DNA of 64,000 nt from Haliscomenobacter sp965225875 (GTDB taxonomy: Bacteria > Bacteroidota > Bacteroidia > Chitinophagales > Saprospiraceae): contig NZ_CBDDBS010000003.1 of NCBI RefSeq assembly GCF_965225875.1, positions 2,480,001-2,544,000 on the forward strand, written 5' to 3'. The position numbers were made by a program, and so were the translations under genes. How positions within the stretch are numbered: the stretch's first letter is position 1; each line of letters opens with the position of its first letter. A model generated the notes under the pieces. That model made no database searches and was not told the origin of the DNA. It saw only the letters and a list, made by a program, of their open reading frames with translations. This document shows, one piece after another, positions 41,401 through 48,215 of this stretch.

Positions 41401-41558
41401 GGAGGGCATCAATAGCCCCTGGCTTTAGCCTGGGGACTATGGCAATCCCTTTTAATTGGGCTTTAGCCCCAGTCTTAATTTTCAAGCGAGGGCTAAAGCC
41501 CAAATCTGAGGGTGGTTCCATGACCCCAGGCTAAAGCCAGGGGCTATTGATGTCCTCC
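41401..41558. repeat. Compound palindrome with GGCTTTAGCC hairpins
   Basis: Outer arms GGAGGGCATCAATAG and CTATTGATGTCCTCC (one G-U) enclose CCCCTGGCTTTAGCCTGGGG on the left and CCCCAGGCTAAAGCCAGGGG on the right, then GGGCTTTAGCCC and GGGCTAAAGCCC. Each is a palindrome in itself, nested inside the larger one. The rest of the 41265-41581 space holds only the terminator. Confidence 0.8.
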
Positions 41559-41581
41559 GAGTAAAATGTTTTAGTCTGCTA

Positions 41582-42052
41582 TTAGGCAATCAATTTGCTT
41601 AAGTAATACCGTTTGGCCATCAGGGCAATCGGTATCCCCAGAACTAAACCCAATACCGTCCAGCCTTGCAAGGCGTTGAGCAGTTTAAAAGGATTGGGAG
41701 GTAAAGCGGTCAAAGGCAACACAATAAAGGTCATACACGCCCCCACAAAAACGCCGTACAAAAAACCAGTCAGGTATACATTTCCACGCAAAAAGCTCAA
41801 ACGTGGAAAAGCCAGGAAGAACAACAGCGTGAAAGAAACAGCAATAAAATAGTGAAAAGACAGCCCTAAAAGAGCCGTTCCCCAGCTACCTTTCATACTC
41901 CGCTCCAATCCGAGGGCACCTCCTGCAATATAATGCAATAGTTTGAAAGGAAAATTGCCAGAACGCGCCCAGGACATTAGTGTAGCTGCAAGAATATCAG
42001 TGGTGCCGACCAATAAAGCGGTGCTGAGTAGGGCTTTCCAAAATTTGTTCAT
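41582..42052 (-). CDS. Small multi-pass membrane protein, unrecognised
   Basis: 156 residues from the ATG at 42052 (MNKFWKALLSTALLVGT); the longer frame from 42088 adds 12 residues that look like leader. Four hydrophobic helices. The segment GNFPFKLLHYIAGGALGLERSMKGSWGTALLGLSFHYFIAVSFTLLFF is conserved-looking but I cannot assign it to a named family with confidence. Similar 160-residue proteins of unknown function occur in many Gram-negative bacteria. It is divergent from the 42197 gene. Confidence 0.6.
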   Translation of the reverse strand: MNKFWKALLSTALLVGTTDILAATLMSWARSGNFPFKLLHYIAGGALGLERSMKGSWGTALLGLSFHYFIAVSFTLLFFLAFPRLSFLRGNVYLTGFLYGVFVGACMTFIVLPLTALPPNPFKLLNALQGWTVLGLVLGIPIALMAKRYYLSKLIA

Positions 42053-42196
42053 TGTCGTTGTGTTTAAAGGATGAGAAGGGTTTGACATTATCCCCGGACA
42101 AAACTAAATTTGTCTATCCTGGAGGCCGCACCAAAAAGCGAGCAAAGTGCGTCAAAACCCATTCAAAATGCCTGCATCACCCTTCAACACCGCAAC

Positions 42197-43480
42197 ATGA
42201 GTGAACAAGAGCTGGTCAAACTATGCCTTACGGAGGTTTTTTTGAGCAATGGTTATGCAGACCCACACAGTTTGGCTCAGCGGGATTATGAAAACGTAAG
42301 CCAGGCCATTGAAGCAAAAACCGGTATCCTCATCAGCATTTCTACGCTCAAACGTTTGGTCAATGGTCATTTTGCACGGCTCCCACAAGTTGCCACTTTG
42401 AATGCCATTTCCCGATACCTGGGCTATCAGCATTGGCAGGATTATCGCTCAACAGTCAAATCAAAAATCCCGATTGAAGGTATAAACATCCCTCGAAGGA
42501 AGTTTGTGCTTAAGCGCAGTTTGCCCAAAACACTGCTTTATTCCTCTATCCTCAGTTTACTTTTTGTGTTGTTCATTACCAGCCGCTCCAGTTTAAAGGA
42601 TGCGGGAGCAGGCTCGGAAGAGGCCAAGTTTTCGGTCAAAAAAGTAACCGCAAATGATCTTCCAAACACGGTCGTTTTCAGCTACAATGTAGACAATATC
42701 GAAGCCGATAGTTTTTTCATTCAACAATCCTGGGATAAAAACCGCCGGGTGCGCGTTTACAAAAAGCAATATACCCTGACCGATATTTATTATGAACCCG
42801 GTTACCATACGGCCAAACTGATTGCCAATGATGTAGTGATCAAAACCTTGGGTGTGAGTATTCCCACCAGGGATTGGTTTTTTTATGCCAAAAGGCGTTT
42901 CCCTTATGGCGCCCCCAGCTACATCTACCCCCAACAGCCTATCCAGGATGGTGAATTGGGGCTGCAAGCAGCGGATTTGGGGCAGAATGGGCTCAATGTT
43001 GGCGCACAAAATAACTATACCTACACCTATTTCCCTTCGCAGTGGCCTGTCCACAGCGACAATTGTATCTTCAAAACCCGGGTGCGCGTTCAAGAGCTCA
43101 AAAAAAATCCTTGCCCCTTTCTGATGCTGGAGGTTTTTTGCCAACAACATTTCATGTACTTCATCAGCATGCCCAAAGGTTGTACCAGTGAAGCCAAGTT
43201 GCAGTTTGGCGATTTAATTTTGGATGGCAAAACAACGGATTTATCAGCATTGGGGGCCGATGTAACGGATTGGATGGAAATAAAAATTGAAGTCAGGAAT
43301 CGGCTGGTAACGATTTATTACGGTGACAAACGAGTTTATACCTGCACTTATTCAAAATCAGCAGGAAAAATTACCGGTATTGGTTTTATCTCCAATGGAT
43401 TGTGCAAAATAGATAACATTGAATTAAAGGGCTTGAATGGGACCGTTTTTTACCAAAATGATTTTGAGCAAGTTCAATGA
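42197..43480 (+). CDS. Membrane protein with N-terminal DNA-binding-like and C-terminal lectin-like domains
   Basis: 427 residues from ATG 42197. Residues ~1-90 look like a helical DNA-binding module: VSQAIEAKTGILISISTLKRLVNGHFARLPQVATLNAISRYLGYQHWQDYR. A membrane helix (~114-130, LLYSSILSLLFVLFITS) follows. The outer region contains a PKD-like part and a C-terminal concanavalin/LamG-like beta domain (NCIFKTRVRVQELKKNPCPFLMLEVFCQQHFMYFISMP...IYYGDKRVYTCTYSKSAGKITGIGFISNGLCKIDNIELKG). The layout suggests a one-component sensor that reads an external ligand and acts on DNA, but DNA binding is inferred. No known family name fits. Confidence 0.7.
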   Translation: MSEQELVKLCLTEVFLSNGYADPHSLAQRDYENVSQAIEAKTGILISISTLKRLVNGHFARLPQVATLNAISRYLGYQHWQDYRSTVKSKIPIEGINIPRRKFVLKRSLPKTLLYSSILSLLFVLFITSRSSLKDAGAGSEEAKFSVKKVTANDLPNTVVFSYNVDNIEADSFFIQQSWDKNRRVRVYKKQYTLTDIYYEPGYHTAKLIANDVVIKTLGVSIPTRDWFFYAKRRFPYGAPSYIYPQQPIQDGELGLQAADLGQNGLNVGAQNNYTYTYFPSQWPVHSDNCIFKTRVRVQELKKNPCPFLMLEVFCQQHFMYFISMPKGCTSEAKLQFGDLILDGKTTDLSALGADVTDWMEIKIEVRNRLVTIYYGDKRVYTCTYSKSAGKITGIGFISNGLCKIDNIELKGLNGTVFYQNDFEQVQ

Positions 43481-43544
43481 TTTTTCAACTTTTCGTTTTT
43501 ATTAATGACATTTTTAGGATATTTTCACCTCAAATTCTGTCGAC

Positions 43545-44231
43545 ATGAATCGGGTAGATCGGCTCATGGGCATAGTCACCGCCCTGCAATCCAAAAAACA
43601 CCTCAGCGCCGAAGCCATTGCTCAACGCTTCGAAATTAGCGTACGCACTGTATACCGGGATATCCGGGCTTTGGACGAGATCGGGATTCCGGTTGGCTTT
43701 GAGCCCGGCCAGGGATATTTTGTGATGCAAGGGTATTTTTTGCCTCCCGTCATTTTTAGCAATGAAGAGGCAAATGCCTTATCCTTGATGGAGCCTTTGG
43801 TCATGCGTTTTGCCGATCAGGGTATCCGCCGTCATTATGCAGCTGCTCTCAACAAAGTCAAAGCAGTACTCAAAAGCGCCCAAAAGGACAAAATGGAACA
43901 GATGCACGAGAGTGTGCAGGCGCTGCGTCCGAGTTGTTTGGAAAATGATTACGACTATTTGGCAAAAATTCAAACCGCGATTGTTTCCAAAAACATCCTG
44001 CGGCTGCAATACGAAAATGCGGTTCAAGAGGCCAGTTATAGGGAGGTTGAACCCATTGGGCTCATTTTTTATTCGCTCAACTGGCATCTGATAGCTTGGT
44101 GCTGGAAGCGCGAAGAATACCGGGATTTTCGGGTATCACGGATTCAGAAGCTGGTTTCGACCACCGATCCTTTCCGCAAATCCGACCACATTGCGCTCAG
44201 CGAATACCAGGTGGATGTCTATAAATGGTAA
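43545..44231 (+). CDS. WYL-domain transcriptional regulator (YafY-like)
   Basis: 228 residues. N-terminal HTH_11 (~3-57: VDRLMGIVTALQSKKHLSAEAIAQRFEISVRTVYRDIRALDEIGIPV). The WYL ligand-binding domain follows at ~140-228 (LRLQYENAVQEASYREVEPIGLIFYSLNWHLIAWCWKREEYRDFRVSRIQKLV). Usually a repressor or activator that senses a nucleotide or nucleic acid end. The next gene, an SRPBCC protein, begins 74 nt downstream on the same strand and is the likely target, a pairing seen often. Confidence 0.9.
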   Translation: MNRVDRLMGIVTALQSKKHLSAEAIAQRFEISVRTVYRDIRALDEIGIPVGFEPGQGYFVMQGYFLPPVIFSNEEANALSLMEPLVMRFADQGIRRHYAAALNKVKAVLKSAQKDKMEQMHESVQALRPSCLENDYDYLAKIQTAIVSKNILRLQYENAVQEASYREVEPIGLIFYSLNWHLIAWCWKREEYRDFRVSRIQKLVSTTDPFRKSDHIALSEYQVDVYKW

Positions 44232-44281
44232 ATTAAAAAAAGGTATTGAGCGACTGCCATAGGGTTGTCAGTGGATGGGAT

Positions 44282-44289
44282 TAACTTTG
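44282..44289 (+). promoter_or_regulatory. -7 promoter box of the SRPBCC gene
   Basis: TAACTTTG, 16 nt before the start codon. The nearest upstream TTG is 14 nt away, a short spacer, so the -33 part is uncertain. Confidence 0.35.
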
Positions 44290-44305
44290 TCAAAAAATCA
44301 TCCAG

Positions 44306-44746
44306 ATGAAGTATCCGTTTGTGCTTAAAACCAGTATGGAAATTGCCGCACCCATTGAAAAAGTTTTTGCGGCACTCAGTGAACCCGAATCCGTAAAAAA
44401 GCTCTTTTGGGATTCAGAACTGGTTACAACCTGGCAGGTTGGTACACCCATCATTTATCAGGGCGAATGGGAAGAGCAGAAATTTGAAGACCATGGCACC
44501 GTATTGCAGTTTGACCCACCCCATGTGATCAAGTACAATTACTGGAGTAGCTTTGCCGCCGCAGAACTGCCCGACTTACCTGAAAACTACCAAACCATCA
44601 CCTATACTTTTGAGCCAATTGAGCATGGTACTTTGATTACCATTGAACAGGACAACATCCGTTCCGCTGAAGTGATGGAACACAGCGAGCAGAACTGGCA
44701 ATACTTACTAGGTACGATGAAAGAGATGTTGGAAGTAAAAGTTTAA
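44306..44746 (+). CDS. SRPBCC / AHSA1-like protein
   Basis: 146 residues, one START/Bet v1-like domain: LKTSMEIAAPIEKVFAALSEPESVKKLFWDSELVTTWQVGTPIIYQGEWEEQKFEDHGTVLQFDPPHVIKYNYWS, then TITYTFEPIEHGTLITIEQDN. The fold has a hydrophobic cavity for a small ligand; the Aha1 C-terminal group is typical. No specific function can be assigned. It converges on the MarR gene and shares a terminator with it. Confidence 0.85.
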   Translation: MKYPFVLKTSMEIAAPIEKVFAALSEPESVKKLFWDSELVTTWQVGTPIIYQGEWEEQKFEDHGTVLQFDPPHVIKYNYWSSFAAAELPDLPENYQTITYTFEPIEHGTLITIEQDNIRSAEVMEHSEQNWQYLLGTMKEMLEVKV

Positions 44747-44755
44747 ATTTCAAAA

Positions 44756-44798
44756 AAAGCACCAGTAGCTGGAACTAAATTTCACCTACTGGTGCTTT
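44756..44798. terminator. Terminator shared by convergent genes
   Basis: AAAGCACCAGTAG (44756-44768) and CTACTGGTGCTTT (44786-44798) are perfect complements. The right arm encodes the last residues of the MarR protein, so the hairpin overlaps its coding end. Confidence 0.75.
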
Positions 44799-45462
44799 CA
44801 TTTCCATTACTCATTGTCTCCGGTTTGCACCCCAGTACTTTTTCATACATTTCTACAATCGGCAGTTCACGCAAGTCAATTGCTAATGCCGAATGTTTAG
44901 CTTCTACCCCACGCAACATTTGAATACACAATTTGATGTCATCCACACTTAGGTCGTGGAAAATCAGATTATTGACTACCCCAGCCCGACGATAACACTC
45001 GTGTAAAACTTCAATTCCTTTTTCAGTGACCTTGACCAAACGAGCTCTTTTGTCACTGGGATCGGTTCTTTCTTCGATGAGTTCGTTGGCCAACAAGCGG
45101 TTTAAGGTGTCAATCCCGGTCGAAACACCCATCAATTGTTGTTGAGCAACCTCGGTTTTGCGACACTCACCGGAATGGTAAATGAAGTTTAAGAAAAAAA
45201 AATCCTCGGATTGTTTGATTGATGGAAGGTCGGATAATGCTCTGGTGATGTAAACTTCAAACAAACGAGCAATGTACCCAATGAGTTTCATCAAATAGGC
45301 AGCTGGCATAGGCGGAGTTCCTCTACCAACAAAATTTTCGCCAAGATCCAACTTGGACCTTTGTATGGTGAGGTAATACCGACAAAACTCCTCTATTTCG
45401 GCCTGAGGATGAGCTGCTTCAAAAGCACCCCATTCATTCACTAATTGCACTGTTTTATTCAT
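44782..45462 (-). CDS. MarR-family transcriptional regulator
   Basis: 226 residues, longer than the usual ~145. A winged helix is at ~85-155: FFFLNFIYHSGECRKTEVAQQQLMGVSTGIDTLNRLLANELIEERTDPSDKRARLVKVTEKGIEVL, with the DKRARLV wing characteristic of MarR. A ~70-residue N-terminal part and a ~55-residue tail are extra. MarR dimers usually repress efflux or stress genes and are released by phenolic ligands or oxidation. It is divergent from the 45566 gene and an MFS pump, the likely targets. Confidence 0.85.
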   Translation of the reverse strand: MNKTVQLVNEWGAFEAAHPQAEIEEFCRYYLTIQRSKLDLGENFVGRGTPPMPAAYLMKLIGYIARLFEVYITRALSDLPSIKQSEDFFFLNFIYHSGECRKTEVAQQQLMGVSTGIDTLNRLLANELIEERTDPSDKRARLVKVTEKGIEVLHECYRRAGVVNNLIFHDLSVDDIKLCIQMLRGVEAKHSALAIDLRELPIVEMYEKVLGCKPETMSNGNESTSR

Positions 45463-45466
45463 GTTG

Positions 45467-45499
45467 CAAATATATCGGTTTCGTCACAATTTCATCAAA
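45467..45499 (-). promoter_or_regulatory. Promoter of the MarR gene
   Basis: On the minus strand: TTTG (45499-45496), 21 nt, TATATTTG (45474-45467). The ATG begins 4 nt after the box, so the mRNA should be leaderless or nearly so. Confidence 0.65.
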
Positions 45500-45513
45500 A
45501 ATACATCGAAATA

Positions 45514-45545
45514 TTTGTATTTTTCACGGACCCGTCCTATATTTG
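45514..45545 (+). promoter_or_regulatory. Promoter of the small 45566 gene and MFS transporter
   Basis: TTTG (45514-45517), 20 nt, TATATTTG (45538-45545). It is back to back with the MarR promoter in a 103-nt space. An operator for MarR probably overlaps both boxes, but no clear palindrome is visible. Confidence 0.65.
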
Positions 45546-45565
45546 TTGCAATTAATTCGGCTTCG

Positions 45566-45847
45566 ATGTATCTGCTTGCAAAAAAACCCGTCACCTTCCC
45601 AAAGAATTCCGCTTCCCAAACGCCAACACCACCCAAGATTGGCGTCTTCAAAACGAACATCAACAAACGCCCGGAAGCAAATCGCGTTTGTAACCAGCTC
45701 AAAATAGATGGTTTAGTCACCCGTGCCACTGTGGACCTCAGTGATTGTGACCGTATTTTGCGCACAGTTAGCAACAAAAACAACTGGCCAGACATCATCC
45801 ACGCTGTTCAATCCATGGGTTTTTTCATTGAGGAATTACCCGATTAA
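45566..45847 (+). CDS. Small protein with HMA-like C-terminus, unrecognised
   Basis: 93 residues from ATG 45566, 20 nt after the promoter. The longer frame from 45461 starts upstream of the promoter and is rejected. The C-terminal half, VFKTNINKRPEANRVCNQLKIDGLVTRATVDLSDCDRILRTVSNKNNWPDIIHAVQSMGFFIEELPD, has the beta-alpha-beta-beta-alpha-beta rhythm of heavy-metal-associated domains, but without the CxxC metal site. It may be a degenerate metallochaperone fold used for protein contact. It precedes the MFS gene by 59 nt. Confidence 0.6.
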   Translation: MYLLAKKPVTFPKNSASQTPTPPKIGVFKTNINKRPEANRVCNQLKIDGLVTRATVDLSDCDRILRTVSNKNNWPDIIHAVQSMGFFIEELPD

Positions 45848-45906
45848 CCACCTAGGTACTGGTTTGCTTCAATCCAATGCCACATTTGCTTCGGCACCCT
45901 ATTACT

Positions 45907-47133
45907 ATGTCATCTGCATTGTTAAAATTCACACCTTATCAATGGTTTGTAATCGCCATTTTATCGCTCCTGCAATTTTCCATCATTCTTGATTTTATGG
46001 TGTTGTCCCCTTTGGGTGCACAATTGCTGGAAGAATTGAACATTACTACCACCCAATTTGGCCTGGTTGTTTCCGCTTATGCTTTTAGTGCTGGAGCTTC
46101 GGGCATTCTGGCTGCTGGTTTTGCTGATCGTTTCGACCGCAAAAAGCTCTTGCTGTTTTTTTACGCCGGCTTTATTGTAGGCACCCTGCTTTGCGGGATC
46201 GCCCCTACTTATTTTCTTTTATTGCTGGCACGTATTGTGACTGGAATTTTTGGAGGGGTAATTGGCTCGATTGTTTTTGCCATCATCACCGACTTGTTCG
46301 CGCTTGAAATGCGGGGACGAGTGATGGGTTTTGTCCAAATGGCTTTTGCGGTAAGTCAGGTTTTGGGCCTGCCAATCAGCCTGTATTTTGCCAATTTATT
46401 TGATTGGCATGCTCCTTTTTTGCTCATTGTGGCCATTTGTGTACCCATGTTTGTGGTGATTGTACTCAAATTGAAACCCATCAATGCCCACCTTGCTTTG
46501 CAAAAAGACAATTCGGCCTTTAGCCATCTTTGGGAAACGGTTTCCAAACCCCGTTACCTGCAAGGCTTTGCGGGCACCATTTTGTTGGCCACCGGTGGTT
46601 TTATGCTGATGCCTTTTGGCAGTGCTTTTTCCATTAACAACCTTGGGGTTACTTTTGACCAGTTGCCCATCATTTATTTGGTGACGGGCATTTGTTCGAT
46701 GATTGCCGGCCCTTTATTGGGGCGTTTGAGTGATAGTGTGGGAAGTATAAAGGTGTTTACTGGCGGGTCAATCCTTACCATTATCATTGTAGTGATCTAT
46801 TGCAACTTTGGAGTTACGCCCCTTTGGATCATCATTTTGATGAGTGTAATCATGTTCATCGGCATCACTTCACGGATGATTTCGTCAACTGCTTTGGTGA
46901 GTGCGATCCCTGCACCAGCTGATCGGGGCGCATTTATGGGCATCAATGCTTCTATCTCGCAAATTTCAGGTGGTTTTGCCTCGGGTATTGCGGGCATGAT
47001 TGTACATCAGGCTGCTGATGGCCACTTGGAAAACTATCCCATGCTAGGGTATGTGGTAGCCGTTACCATGATCGTTGCGATCGGATTGATGTACAACATT
47101 CACCGGATGGTGAAAGGAAGTGTTGCGCATTAA
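45907..47133 (+). CDS. MFS drug/metabolite transporter
   Basis: 408 residues with 12 helices. The start is ATG 45907 (MSSALLKFTPYQWFVIAIL), ten codons into the longer frame. GFADRFDRKKLLLFFYAG is the major facilitator loop 2-3 motif (GxxxDRxxRR/K type), and the second-half loop has LLGRLSDSVGSIKVF. It is a proton-driven exporter by family, of the 12-helix DHA1 kind. Likely controlled by the divergent MarR. It is co-directional with the 45566 gene and converges on the 47199 lipoprotein gene across a two-way terminator. Confidence 0.88.
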   Translation: MSSALLKFTPYQWFVIAILSLLQFSIILDFMVLSPLGAQLLEELNITTTQFGLVVSAYAFSAGASGILAAGFADRFDRKKLLLFFYAGFIVGTLLCGIAPTYFLLLLARIVTGIFGGVIGSIVFAIITDLFALEMRGRVMGFVQMAFAVSQVLGLPISLYFANLFDWHAPFLLIVAICVPMFVVIVLKLKPINAHLALQKDNSAFSHLWETVSKPRYLQGFAGTILLATGGFMLMPFGSAFSINNLGVTFDQLPIIYLVTGICSMIAGPLLGRLSDSVGSIKVFTGGSILTIIIVVIYCNFGVTPLWIIILMSVIMFIGITSRMISSTALVSAIPAPADRGAFMGINASISQISGGFASGIAGMIVHQAADGHLENYPMLGYVVAVTMIVAIGLMYNIHRMVKGSVAH

Positions 47134-47162
47134 GCGCTAGTCTAAACTTGTGATCTAAATAA

Positions 47163-47197
47163 AAAGGGTCAGGTGTTACCATCTGACCCTTTCTATT
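47163..47197. terminator. Two-way terminator
   Basis: AAAGGGTCAG (47163-47172) and CTGACCCTTT (47183-47192) are perfect complements, with TATTTTT after it on the plus strand and TTTTTATTT on the minus strand. It separates convergent genes. Confidence 0.85.
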
Positions 47198-47198
47198 T

Positions 47199-47942
47199 TT
47201 ATTGCATCAACATCAGGTTGTCTAAACTCACCTCAATGTTATCTCCTACTTGCTTGATGCTGTAAGTCATAGGATAATAACCCGCTTTGTCAAATTTCTT
47301 GGGCAACGGCATGGTTTTGGTCAGATTAGGCTTTGATTTCAGAAAATCATAAGTGACCATTGGCTCCATAAAGGTTAATTTCCCATCATAAGACCCAAAG
47401 ATCAGGGTTTCTGTAAACTTACCTTTGCCCGACAATTCTGGTGAGGTAGGATCCGCCCAATGCACACCCATTTGGGGTACTCCACCAGGCAAACGAATGT
47501 ACGAACTAGGGATGTAATCCGCTGGCGGAAGATTGTCAAATTTAGTTGCTTTTTCCCCGTAGGATGGAATAGCCAAACGCTCATTCAAGGGTTGCAAATA
47601 AAAATGCATGTCGAAATGCGCTACATCGTACACCCCTGGTGGTTCATGCCCAGAATGGAGGTAATCAAGCATAATGTGGTCAAAAGGGATTTTCCCGGCA
47701 GCTTCACTGGGAATACTCAACACCAGCGCTACTCCAGGATGGGGTAAATTGTCCAGTGCACCTTTTGTCAGGGTAAAACCAATTGAAGTTGGTTTGTCAT
47801 CAGCAGAAAACTTGACCCAGGAATAAGCCTTTCCATTACCAAGGGTTTGCTCCGCTCCTTTAAAGCTTGAATCGCTTTCTTCTTTGTCGCAACTACTGAA
47901 TAGCCATACAGCCAGCAGCAACACGAGTGATAGGTTTTTCAT
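47199..47942 (-). CDS. Lipoprotein resembling TTHB210/DUF5602
   Basis: 247 residues from the ATG at 47942. The MKNLSLVLLLAVWLFSSC signal ends in a lipobox. The mature part has HSGHEPPGVYDVAHFDMHFY, a histidine-rich segment like that of TTHB210/DUF5602 proteins, and IPSEAAGKIPFDHIMLDYL. Several histidines could bind a metal. Function unknown. The nine extra N-terminal residues of the longer frame are not signal-like. Confidence 0.6.
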   Translation of the reverse strand: MKNLSLVLLLAVWLFSSCDKEESDSSFKGAEQTLGNGKAYSWVKFSADDKPTSIGFTLTKGALDNLPHPGVALVLSIPSEAAGKIPFDHIMLDYLHSGHEPPGVYDVAHFDMHFYLQPLNERLAIPSYGEKATKFDNLPPADYIPSSYIRLPGGVPQMGVHWADPTSPELSGKGKFTETLIFGSYDGKLTFMEPMVTYDFLKSKPNLTKTMPLPKKFDKAGYYPMTYSIKQVGDNIEVSLDNLMLMQ

Positions 47943-48157
47943 TGAATTACAATTTAAACAGTTGTACAAATAAAAAATGCTTGAATGGAAGGAGTCGTAT
48001 TAATTGTGAAAGCAAAACTAGCTTATGGGATGGTAAAAAGGGTTTGATCTCGTCTCTAATAGGTTTGCTGGTGTAGCATTTTTTAAACTGAAAGCTAGAT
48101 AATACACTTGTAGTGGAATAAAAACGACTATCAATACTCGAAATGGCTCTTAATAAA

Positions 48158-48191
48158 GCGGCCCTTAGCCAAATGAATGACTAAGGGCCGC
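48158..48191 (-). terminator. Terminator of the first giant gene
   Basis: GCGGCCCTTAG (48158-48168) and CTAAGGGCCGC (48181-48191) pair perfectly, 24 nt downstream of the stop on the minus strand, followed by TTTATT. The 47970-48157 space shows nothing else. Confidence 0.7.
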
Positions 48192-48215
48192 AATGTTATA
48201 TACAATTCAGATTTG

